Of a DNA stretch of 64,000 nt, positions 20,901-29,300 are shown in pieces. Below the pieces are notes generated by a model, which did not search any database, had not been told where the DNA came from, and saw only the letters and a program-made list of their open reading frames with translations. Position 1 is the stretch's first letter. Each line of letters starts with the position of its first letter. Origin of the DNA: Actinospica robiniae DSM 44927 (GTDB lineage: Bacteria; Actinomycetota; Actinomycetes; Streptomycetales; Catenulisporaceae). The position numbers and the translations under genes were made by a program. The stretch is from contig NZ_KI632511.1 in assembly GCF_000504285.1 (NCBI RefSeq), positions 9,406,154 through 9,470,153 on the forward strand. Direction: 5' to 3'.

Positions 20901-22142
20901 CTATCCGACAACCCGCCGTTTGAGCGGATTGCGGATGTCTTGGGGCATCGCACCTGCCTGTGCCGCTGGAGTGCCGAGCAGTTCGCTCAGCTGGGCAACG
21001 TTTCCCGCCGTGACATCGGCCCCCGTCACGATCACCCGCGTTCCCCGCGGCAGTTGCGGTGCGTGGTACATCACGTCCGTCAGCAGCGCCTCGAGCAGGC
21101 CGCGCAGTGCGCGGGCTCCAGTGCCGAGCTCGATCGCCCGGCGGGCGAGTTCGTGCACTGCTGTTTCGTGGACGTGCAGGTCGATCTGGTCCATCGCGAG
21201 GAGCGTCCGGTACTGCGGGATGAGCGCGCCCTCGGACTCGGTGAGGATCGTGCGCAACTCGGGCTCGCCGAGCACGCGCATCTCGCAGATGACCGGAAAG
21301 CGCCCGAGGAACTCCGGGATCATTCCGAACTCGGCCAGGTCGTCGAACATCGCGGCCGGCTCTTGCGCCGCCGGGTCTGCCGCGCTGGCGGTGAACCCGA
21401 TCCGCTTGCTGCGGAGCCGATCCCGCACGATCTCCGATAGGTCGGGGAACGCACCGGCCGCGATGAACAGGATGTCAGTGGTATCGATGACGAGTTCTTT
21501 GGTACCGGGGCCGTTGGCCCGCAACGGCACCTTGGCGCCTTCGACGATCTTGAGGAGTGACTGCTGCACGCCCTCGCCGGAGACGTCGAGTGAGCGGCGA
21601 GCACCTCCGGCGGAGCGCTTCGCGAGCTTGTCGACCTCGTCCAGGAAGACGATCCCCCGCTCTGCAGCTCGCACATCCCCGTTCGCCTCGCGCACGAGGG
21701 CATTCAAAACAGATTCGACATCCTCCCCAGCATAACCAGCCTGAGTAACGCCTGTGATATCGAAAACTATAAATGGAACACTCAGTGCTTGGGCCATCGT
21801 CTGTGCTAATAGAGTCTTTCCGCATCCGGTTGGGCCAAGGAGTAGGACATTGGATTTACGGAGTCCCCGCGCCCTGTAGTCGAGTCGCTTGTAGTGGTTC
21901 CGTACGGCCACGGAGAAGACGCGTTTTGCCCGCTCTTGACCCACTACGACCGCGTCCGCCCATCGGTAGAGCGTCCGGGCATCGGGGGTCGCGGACGCGA
22001 CCTCAGAATGGCGTGCAGCGTCAATTGAAGCGGCCGCTGAAGCCACGCAGGGGGAGCATATGAAGGCCCCTGCGCCTGCAAGGAGGCGGTCGACCATAAG
22101 CTCACTGGTGCCGCAGAAGGAACATACCCGTAATGGTCGCAA
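20901..22142 (-). CDS. ClpX-like AAA+ unfoldase paralogue
   Basis: 413 aa. The N-terminal zinc-binding domain has Cys pairs CSFC and CSPC (residues about 8-32), as in ClpX. The AAA+ module has Walker A GPTGCGKT, pore loop GYAGEDVES (GYVG in ordinary ClpX), Walker B IVFLDEVDK, an IGF tripeptide in SKRIGFTAS (the ClpP-docking loop of ClpX), GRFPVI and sensor-2 GARALRGLLEALL. It should therefore unfold proteins and could feed ClpP. No clpP is beside it, and housekeeping clpX normally sits in a tig-clpP-clpX context, so this is a dedicated paralogue. It leads the minus arm of the enediyne cluster, divergent from the monooxygenase gene. Regulated proteolysis or removal of damaged proteins during enediyne production are inferences. 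Confidence 0.9.
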   Translation of the reverse strand: MRPLRVCSFCGTSELMVDRLLAGAGAFICSPCVASAAASIDAARHSEVASATPDARTLYRWADAVVVGQERAKRVFSVAVRNHYKRLDYRARGLRKSNVLLLGPTGCGKTLLAQTMAQALSVPFIVFDITGVTQAGYAGEDVESVLNALVREANGDVRAAERGIVFLDEVDKLAKRSAGGARRSLDVSGEGVQQSLLKIVEGAKVPLRANGPGTKELVIDTTDILFIAAGAFPDLSEIVRDRLRSKRIGFTASAADPAAQEPAAMFDDLAEFGMIPEFLGRFPVICEMRVLGEPELRTILTESEGALIPQYRTLLAMDQIDLHVHETAVHELARRAIELGTGARALRGLLEALLTDVMYHAPQLPRGTRVIVTGADVTAGNVAQLSELLGTPAAQAGAMPQDIRNPLKRRVVG

Positions 22143-22154
22143 TGGTCCATCCCC

Positions 22155-22183
22155 TTCACAGCGACTAAAACATCTACTATGCT
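22155..22183 (+). promoter_or_regulatory. Candidate promoter of the enediyne plus-strand operon
   Basis: TTCACA (22155-22160) and TATGCT (22178-22183) are separated by 17 bases in the 114-bp gap between divergent starts at 22142 and 22257. This AT-richer patch is the only good promoter-like pair in the gap. Confidence 0.4.
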
Positions 22184-22256
22184 AGCGGTAGCGGGTAGGT
22201 GCGTCAACGGGCGAAAGTCAGTGCATTGCCTACCAGTCGACGAAAGTGAATCAAGA

Positions 22257-23294
22257 ATGGTATTTACTTCCTCGGATTCTCTGCCACTGTCCGTGCTGGA
22301 GCTGTCGATGGGCAGGTCCGGCGAGCCGCTGAGCGCAGCGCTGCAGGAAAGCGTCCAGCTGGCGCGCGGTGTCGAACAGGCGGGCTATGCGCGGTTCTGG
22401 ATCGGTGAGAACCACAACGTTCCGAGCCTCGCGAGCACCGCGCCTGCGGTGATGATCGCCGCGGTCGCCTCGGCGACCTCGCACATCAGAGTCGGCGCCG
22501 GCTGCGTGCTGCTTTGCAACCACTCCCCGCTGGCCGTCGCCGAGCAGTACCGTACGCTGAACGCGCTCTTCCCTGAGCGGGTCGACCTCGGTCTCGGTCG
22601 GTCCCGCGGCGGCAGCCTGATCACCAGCCTCGCGCTCGGGCGGGAGCGTGCCGCCTCCAGCGGCGAGGATTTCATCGAGCGGATCGGTTTGCTGTTCGGC
22701 TTCGTCGACGGTCTGCCGGAGGGCCACCTGTTCGCCGGGGTGCGCGCGTACCCCGACGCCGTCGCTCTGCCGGACGTGTGGATCTTCGGCGCGAGCGGGC
22801 AGAGCGCCGAAACCGCCGCGCTCGCGGGCGGTGGGTTCGGCTTTGCCGGACATCTCGCCGAGGATCTCGGTCCCGCCGGCCCGGCGATCGCGCGCTACCG
22901 CAGTCGGTTCGAGAAGAACGGCGGCCGCACAGAACCGTACGCGGCCGCGTCCGTGCAGGTCTTCTGCGCGGAGACGGACGAAGCTGCGAGCGGGCTCGCG
23001 GACGCGTTTGCCCTGTCGTGGGCCCGTTTCAAGGCTGAGGGCGTCGGATTCCTGCCGACCGCGGCCGAGGCCGCAGCGGCTGCCGCGTGCGTGCCGGGTT
23101 TCGCCGAGAGCCGCGCCCGATTGAACCGGATCGGCGCGATCGGCGGTCCCGGGCGCGTGGTTTCCCGCCTCAGGGAGATCATGCGGGAGACGGGCGCCGA
23201 CGAGCTGATCCTGACCACTGGTATCCACGACCCCGCGCGCCGCGAGGCCTGCTTCAGCCTCATCGCGGAGGAATGGCGCCGCAGCGATCCCTAA
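22257..23294 (+). CDS. Luciferase-like (LLM class) flavin monooxygenase
   Basis: A 345-aa TIM-barrel bacterial luciferase-family protein. Features are FWIGENHNVPSLAS (the family's ExHN region), IRVGAGCVLLCNHSPLAVAEQY and FPERVDLGLGRSRGG, the usual FMN and substrate region. These enzymes use reduced FMN supplied by a separate reductase to hydroxylate or oxidise a substrate. A flavin reductase is encoded later in the same operon, a natural partner. ATG 22257 is chosen because upstream sequence is promoter-like; a longer reading from 22179 would cover the promoter. It probably tailors the enediyne-pathway product. Confidence 0.85.
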   Translation: MVFTSSDSLPLSVLELSMGRSGEPLSAALQESVQLARGVEQAGYARFWIGENHNVPSLASTAPAVMIAAVASATSHIRVGAGCVLLCNHSPLAVAEQYRTLNALFPERVDLGLGRSRGGSLITSLALGRERAASSGEDFIERIGLLFGFVDGLPEGHLFAGVRAYPDAVALPDVWIFGASGQSAETAALAGGGFGFAGHLAEDLGPAGPAIARYRSRFEKNGGRTEPYAAASVQVFCAETDEAASGLADAFALSWARFKAEGVGFLPTAAEAAAAAACVPGFAESRARLNRIGAIGGPGRVVSRLREIMRETGADELILTTGIHDPARREACFSLIAEEWRRSDP

Positions 23295-23408
23295 GGGGCC
23301 CGTGCCCGGTGCCCGTCCCGATCTGCGCGTTTCCACCGGCCCGGATTCCGGGTGCGACGTGCATACCGAGCAGCTGATAGCCCGAGCAGGGGATGAGAAA
23401 GGAAACGC

Positions 23409-25397
23409 ATGAATCTGCGAGAACGGCTCCGTAGGCTCACCCCGGCCTGCACGGCTCTGGTCCTGTGCGGATCGCTGTTCGTCGCCGCCCAGCAGGCCGT
23501 CGCTGTCGGCGGCGCCGCACAGGCGGCAGCGCCCTTCCGCTTCGTGCAGATGCCCATCGCGATGCCGCCCGGTTACAACAATCAACATATGAATACCATC
23601 CGCACGGTGAATCCGGCGTTTCAGCAGATCGACGCCTGGATATCCTCGGTCGGCGCGAGCATCGCCATCAACGACGTGACCGGCCACGGTCGCGCCGACG
23701 GCATGTGCATCGTCGACACCCGCACCAACGATGTGGTCGTCACCTATACGCCGACCGCGTCGGCCGCGGACCGATTCACGCCCTTCGTCCTCGATCCGTC
23801 TCCGCTGCCCTACGACGGAAACACCATGGCACCGACCGGGTGCACGCCGGGGGACTTCACCGGTGACGGGCGGATCGGTTTCCTCGTCACCTACTGGGGG
23901 CGCACACCGATCCTCTTCCTGCCTAGGTCCACGGCCGAGACTCCCGCCGCGAACGCGTACGTGGCGCGCGAACTCGTGTCGAACTACAGCCCGAACGGCA
24001 GCTACAACGGGCCGCAGTGGAACACCGATGCGGTCTACGTAGGAGACCTCGACGGCAGCGGACATCCGTCGATCATCGTCGGCAACTATTTCCCTGACTC
24101 GGCCGTCCTCGACGCCGCCGGCCCTGACAACGTCACCATGCTCAACTCGCTCTCCAGCGCGAAGAACGGCGGCGGCGATCTCGTCTACCAATGGTACGGC
24201 GCCACCTCGGGCGCCGATCCGACGGTCGAGTACACGCCGGTCGAGAAGGCGATCCCATACGGCGACGACACCGGGTGGACGCTCGCGATCTCGGGTGCCG
24301 ACCTCACCGGTGACGGACGCCCCGATGTCTACATCGCCAATGACTTCGGGCATGGGACCCTGCTCTACAACCGGTCCACGCCCGGCCACATCAGCTTCAC
24401 CGCGACCATGGGCGTGCGCACGCCGACGACTCCCAAGTCCTTCGTCCTCGGGAACAGCTCGTTCAAGGACATGGGCGTGGACTTCGCGGACCTCGATGGC
24501 ACCGGCCGATTTGACATCTTGGTCAGCAACATCACCGTTCCCGACGGGCTCGAGGAGAGCAATTTCGTCTTCGTCAACAAGACGTCCTCGGACAGCGAGA
24601 TGGCGAGCGACCTGGCGCGCGGCCTCGCGCCGTTCGACCAGGAGGCCCAGCAGTACGGCCTCGCTTGGAACGGCTGGGGCTGGGACGTGAAGTCCGGCGA
24701 CTTCCTGAACGACGGCCAGCAGGAGGTCATCCAGGCCAACGGGTTCGTCAAGGGCGACACGGACCGCTGGAACTGGCTCCAGGAAACCGCCATGGCCAAT
24801 GACGATCTCCTGTCCAATCCCGCGATGTGGCCGTACTTCACGCCCGGCACCGACCTCGCCGGGCACGAGTCGCTGGGGTTTTTCGCCCGCAACGCGCAGG
24901 GTACCTACGTGAACGTCAATGCGCAGCTCGGCCTCGACGTCGAGACGCCCACGCGCGGCATCGCCACCGCCGACACCACCGGGACCGGCCGACTCGACTT
25001 CGCCGTCGCCCGCCAGTGGGGCGCGCCCGCCTTCTACGCAAACGAGGCGCCCGCAGTCGGCAACTACCTGGAACTCGAGCTGTACCGGCCCTCGGCCGGA
25101 ACGGACACCGCCGCCGCGAGCGGGCTCGATGGGCCGGGAAGCCCCGCCTACGGAACCACGGTGACGATCTCGACGCCGTCGGGCCGGCAGATCTCCCAGC
25201 TCGACGGAGGCGGCGGCCACGGCGGTTTCCGGAGTTTCGATGTGCACTTCGGCCTCGGCTCCTACTCGGGTGAGGTCACCGCGCACCTTTCCTGGCGCGA
25301 CAGCGAGGGGCGGGCCCACGAACAGAGCCTCAGCCTCGAGCCGGGACGCCATGACCTGATGCTGACCGACAGCGCAGCGGAGATACCGAACTCATGA
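23409..25397 (+). CDS. unbV: Enediyne biosynthesis protein UnbV/E4 (FG-GAP, ASPIC/UnbV domain)
   Basis: A 662-aa exported protein: a Sec-type signal (RRLTPACTALVLCGSLFVAA, cleavage near residue 40), FG-GAP/VCBS-like repeats with Asp-rich calcium-type loops (DLTGDGRPDVYIAND, DLDGTGRFDILVSN, DTTGTGRLDFAVAR), and a C-terminal ASPIC/UnbV domain (YGTTVTISTPSGRQISQLDG onward). Together with UnbU and UnbL it is one of the genes found in essentially all enediyne loci; its chemical role is not settled. A good ribosome site, AGAAAGGAAA, precedes ATG 23409, and its stop overlaps the start of unbU (ATGA). Confidence 0.93.
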   Translation: MNLRERLRRLTPACTALVLCGSLFVAAQQAVAVGGAAQAAAPFRFVQMPIAMPPGYNNQHMNTIRTVNPAFQQIDAWISSVGASIAINDVTGHGRADGMCIVDTRTNDVVVTYTPTASAADRFTPFVLDPSPLPYDGNTMAPTGCTPGDFTGDGRIGFLVTYWGRTPILFLPRSTAETPAANAYVARELVSNYSPNGSYNGPQWNTDAVYVGDLDGSGHPSIIVGNYFPDSAVLDAAGPDNVTMLNSLSSAKNGGGDLVYQWYGATSGADPTVEYTPVEKAIPYGDDTGWTLAISGADLTGDGRPDVYIANDFGHGTLLYNRSTPGHISFTATMGVRTPTTPKSFVLGNSSFKDMGVDFADLDGTGRFDILVSNITVPDGLEESNFVFVNKTSSDSEMASDLARGLAPFDQEAQQYGLAWNGWGWDVKSGDFLNDGQQEVIQANGFVKGDTDRWNWLQETAMANDDLLSNPAMWPYFTPGTDLAGHESLGFFARNAQGTYVNVNAQLGLDVETPTRGIATADTTGTGRLDFAVARQWGAPAFYANEAPAVGNYLELELYRPSAGTDTAAASGLDGPGSPAYGTTVTISTPSGRQISQLDGGGGHGGFRSFDVHFGLGSYSGEVTAHLSWRDSEGRAHEQSLSLEPGRHDLMLTDSAAEIPNS

Positions 25398-26377
25398 CAG
25401 CCATCGTTCACACGCCCTCCAGCGCCGACACCGCTCACGCTCCCGCTGCCCCGGAGCGCGCGCAGGTGCCGAAGGATCCGCGCTACCTCGCGCTACGCAA
25501 CTTCGCCCTGTCGATCACCGCGTTCAACGTCCTCGGATACACCCTCCTGGGATTCGAGCAGCCCTGGCTGTGGCCGATCCTCTGCGTGGCCGTCGCCTAT
25601 GCGACGGAACTCACCTTCGAGTGCTTGAGCGCCTGGTCGCAGCGCCGCAGCATGCGATTCCGCGGTCGCGGCGTACGCGGGGTGTACGAGTTCCTCCTGC
25701 CGTCGCACATCACCGCGCTCGCCGTGAACATGCTGCTCTACGCGAACAACCAGATCCTGCCGATCTTCTTCGGCGTGGTCGTCGGGGTGTCGGCGAAGCA
25801 CGTCTTCCAGGCACCGATCAGCGGTCGGATGCGCCACTACATGAATCCGTCGAACTTCGGCATCGTGGTCACGCTGCTGTGCTTCGGCTCGTGGGTGAGC
25901 ATCGCCCCGCCCTACGAGTTCACCGAGAAGGCCGACTCGTACTTCCGGATCCTGATACCGATCGTCATCGCCACGGCCGGGACCGTCCTCAACGCCCAGC
26001 TTACGAAGAAGACCGCGCTCATCGTCGGCTGGATGGGTGGGTTCGCGATCCAGGCGTTCGTCCGGCACTGGATCTGGCATGTCGCCCTGGTCGCGGCGCT
26101 GAGCCCGATGACCGGTGTCGCATTCGTACTGTTCAGCAACTACATGATCAGCGACCCGGGGACCACACCGACCAAGGGCATCCCGAAGTTCACCTTCGGC
26201 GCCTCGGTCGCGGTGGTGTACGGAATTCTGATGGAGTTCCAGGTCGTGTACACGCTCTTCTACGCGACGGCGATCGTCTGCCTCGGCCGCGGCCTCGGGT
26301 GGTGGATCGCACACCACGTGAGCGGCCGCCGCACCGCCCGCGCCACCGCCGTTGAGCCCGCCGAGGTGGCAGTATGA
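25394..26377 (+). CDS. unbU: Enediyne biosynthesis membrane protein UnbU/E5
   Basis: A 327-aa integral membrane protein with about eight hydrophobic helices and a distant RnfD/NqrB-like character. Landmarks are FLLPSHITALAVNMLLYAN, HYMNPSNFGIVVTLL and NYMISDPGTTPTKG, the last being a conserved loop of this group. UnbU is an enediyne-locus marker that always goes with the enediyne PKS; it may serve membrane-bound electron transfer or transport, which is not established. It overlaps both neighbours by ATGA, so unbV-unbU-PKS are translationally coupled. Confidence 0.92.
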   Translation: MTAIVHTPSSADTAHAPAAPERAQVPKDPRYLALRNFALSITAFNVLGYTLLGFEQPWLWPILCVAVAYATELTFECLSAWSQRRSMRFRGRGVRGVYEFLLPSHITALAVNMLLYANNQILPIFFGVVVGVSAKHVFQAPISGRMRHYMNPSNFGIVVTLLCFGSWVSIAPPYEFTEKADSYFRILIPIVIATAGTVLNAQLTKKTALIVGWMGGFAIQAFVRHWIWHVALVAALSPMTGVAFVLFSNYMISDPGTTPTKGIPKFTFGASVAVVYGILMEFQVVYTLFYATAIVCLGRGLGWWIAHHVSGRRTARATAVEPAEVAV

Positions 26378-29300
26378 CCGAACGCATCGCGGTCGTCGGG
26401 CTGGCGTGCCGCTACCCCGACGCGGATTCGGTTGCAGCCCTCTGGGAGAACGTACTGGCCGGACGGCAGGCCTTCCGGCGCATCCCGGACGAACGGCTGC
26501 GTGCCGCAGACTACTTCTCCGCCGATCCGCAGGCGCCCGACCGGCACTATGCCGCGAAGGCGGCCCTGCTCAAGGGGTTCGAGTTCGACCGCGTGCGGTT
26601 CCGGGTGGCTGGCAGCACCTACCGGTCCACCGACATGACCCATTGGCTCGCGCTCGACACAGCGGCCCGTGCCCTCGCCGACGCGGGATTCCCGGAGGGC
26701 ACGGGGACGCGGCGGCTGAGCGCCGGTGTCGTCGTCGGCAACAGCCTCACCGGTGAGTTCAGCCGGGCGAACGTGATGCGGGTGCGCTGGCCGTACGTTC
26801 GGCGCACCGTCGCCGCGGCCCTACGCGGCAAGGGATGGGGCGACGACGAGCTCGCGCCCTTCCTGGCGGAACTCGAGCAGACCTACAAGAGCCCGTTCCC
26901 CGAGATCGACGAGGACACTCTCGCGGGCGGCCTTGCCAACACCATCGCCGGCCGGATTTGCAACCACTTCGGCTTCGGGGGCGGGGGCTACACCGTGGAC
27001 GGCGCGTGCTCCTCGTCGCTGATCTCGGTCGCCACGGCCTGTTCCTCACTCGTGCAAGGGCACCTCGACCTCGCCGTCGCCGGGGGAGTGGACCTGAGCA
27101 TCGACCCCTTCGAGCTCATCGGCTTTGCCAAGACCGGCGCCCTGGCCCGCGACGAGATGCGCGTCTACGACCGCGACTCGAACGGGTTCTGGCCCGGCGA
27201 GGGCTGCGGCATGATCGTCCTCATGCGCGAGGCCGACGCGATAGCGCTCGGCAAGCCGGTCTACGCCTCGATCGTCGGCTGGGGCGTCTCATCCGACGGC
27301 AAGGGCGGGATCACCCGCCCCGAAGTGCACGGGCACCGCCTCGCGATCGATCGCGCCTACGCCATGGCCGGCTTCGGGTTCGACACGCTCGGCTACGTAG
27401 AGGGGCACGGCACCGGCACCGCGATCGGCGACGCCACCGAGCTGCGCGCGCTCAGCGAGGCCCGCCGCGCCGCCGGGCCCGGATCACCGCCGCTCGCCCT
27501 GGGGACCGTCAAGGGGAACATCGGCCACACAAAGGCGGCGGCCGGAATCGCGGGGCTGATTAAGGCCCTGATGGCGGTCCGGCACCGCACCGTCCCGCCG
27601 GTCACCGGCAACCGCGATCCGCAGCCGTTGTTGGCGGAGCCGGACTTCGGAGTCCGGCTGCCGACGTGCGCCGAGCCGTGGCCGACGGACGGTCCGGCGC
27701 GCGCCGGCGTCTCCTCCATGGGCTTCGGCGGAATCAACGCGCATATCGCTATAGAGGAGACCCGGGCTCGGTCCCGGAGCGTCGAGGAGCCCGATGCCGC
27801 GCGTCTGTCCTCTGCTCGACAGGACTGCGAGATCCTGACCTTCGAAGCGGCCAGACCGGAACTGCTGAGCGGACGCCTGCGCGCGACCGCGAACGCCATG
27901 AAGCGGCTGGCACAGTGCGAACTCGCGGATACGGCCGATCACCTGCGGCGTCAGCTGAGCGGAGACGGGTCGTTCCGGGCGGCGGTCGTGGCCTCGACGC
28001 CGCAGGAGGCGCAACGGCGCATGCTGCGGATCGCGGACGCGATCGACGACGGGGCCACGTCGCTCCTCAAACCGGCCGACGGGATCTTCGCCGGCGTCGC
28101 CCGGTCCGCACCGCGCGTCGGATTCCTCTTCCCCGGTCAGGGGGCGGGCCGCTCGGCCGACGGCGGCGCGCTCCGCCGCCGCTTCCCTGTCACCGAAGAC
28201 CTCTTCGCCGGGACTCCGGCGCCCGGCACAGCGGATCTCGCCGACACCGCGGCGGCCCAGCCCCGGATCCTCGCTTCCTCGCTCGCTGCTCTCCGGGTGC
28301 TGGCCACGCTCGGCGTCACGGCCGACGCGGTCTGCGGCCACAGCCTCGGTGAGCTGACCGCCCTGCACTGGGCCGGCGCGTTCGACGAACGCACTGTACA
28401 GGGCATCGCGGTCGAGCGTGGGCGCATCATGGCCGACCTGAGCGTCGGCGCCGGCGCGATGGCCAGCATCGTCGCGGGCCCCGAGGCCGTGGAACCGCTC
28501 CTCGCCGACTCGGACATCGTCATCGCCGGTTACAACGGACCGCGTCAGACCGTGATCTCCGGAGAGCGGACGCAGATCGAGGTGCTCCGGGCACGTGCCG
28601 CGGAGCGCGGACTCGAATCGGCCCGGATCGCAGTCTCAAATGCCTTCCATTCGCCTTCGGTCGAGCCCTGCGCCCAGGCCTTCGCGGATTACCTCGCCGA
28701 TATCGGGCTCCGAGACCTCGACCGAACCGTCCACTCCACGGTGACCGGCGCCCGGATCGCGCGTGACGCCGATCTCGTCGAGCTGCTTTCCCGCCAGATC
28801 ACAGCACCCGTCCGCTATGCCGACGCGGTAACAGCCCTGGCGGCGGAGACCGACCTGCTCATCGAGGTCGGTCCCGGCCGCATCCTGAGCACCCTCGCCG
28901 CCGACATCGCCCCGCACGTGCCGGCCGTGTCGCTGGGTTCTGACAGCCCGAGTCTGTCGGACCTGCTCCAAACCGTGGCGACGGCCTACGTCCTGGGCAC
29001 GCCGATCAAGCTTGACGAGCTCTTCCGCGATCGGTTCACTCGCGAACTCCGCCTCGCCGAAGAGCCCGTCTTCCTGACGAATCCCTGCGAAAGCGCCCCG
29101 TCGGTGAGTCTTCCCGCGCCGGTTTCGACCGAGGTTCGCGCCCCGCGCCGCGAGGAGACTGCGCAACTCCCGTCGAACGCGGCGATCGAGAGCAGCCTCG
29201 CCCTCCTCATTCGGCTCGCGGCCGAGCGCGCCGAACTGCCGCTTGAGGCGGTGAATGGCAACACCAATCCGCTCGACGACCTGCATCTGAGCTCGATCAC

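Noticed and set aside
22251-25352. Very long minus-strand open frame (about 1000 codons)
   Set aside because: It is antisense to the luciferase-like and unbV genes and is an effect of high GC; composition is Arg/Gly/Ala/Val low-complexity with no motifs, while the plus strand has clear protein families.
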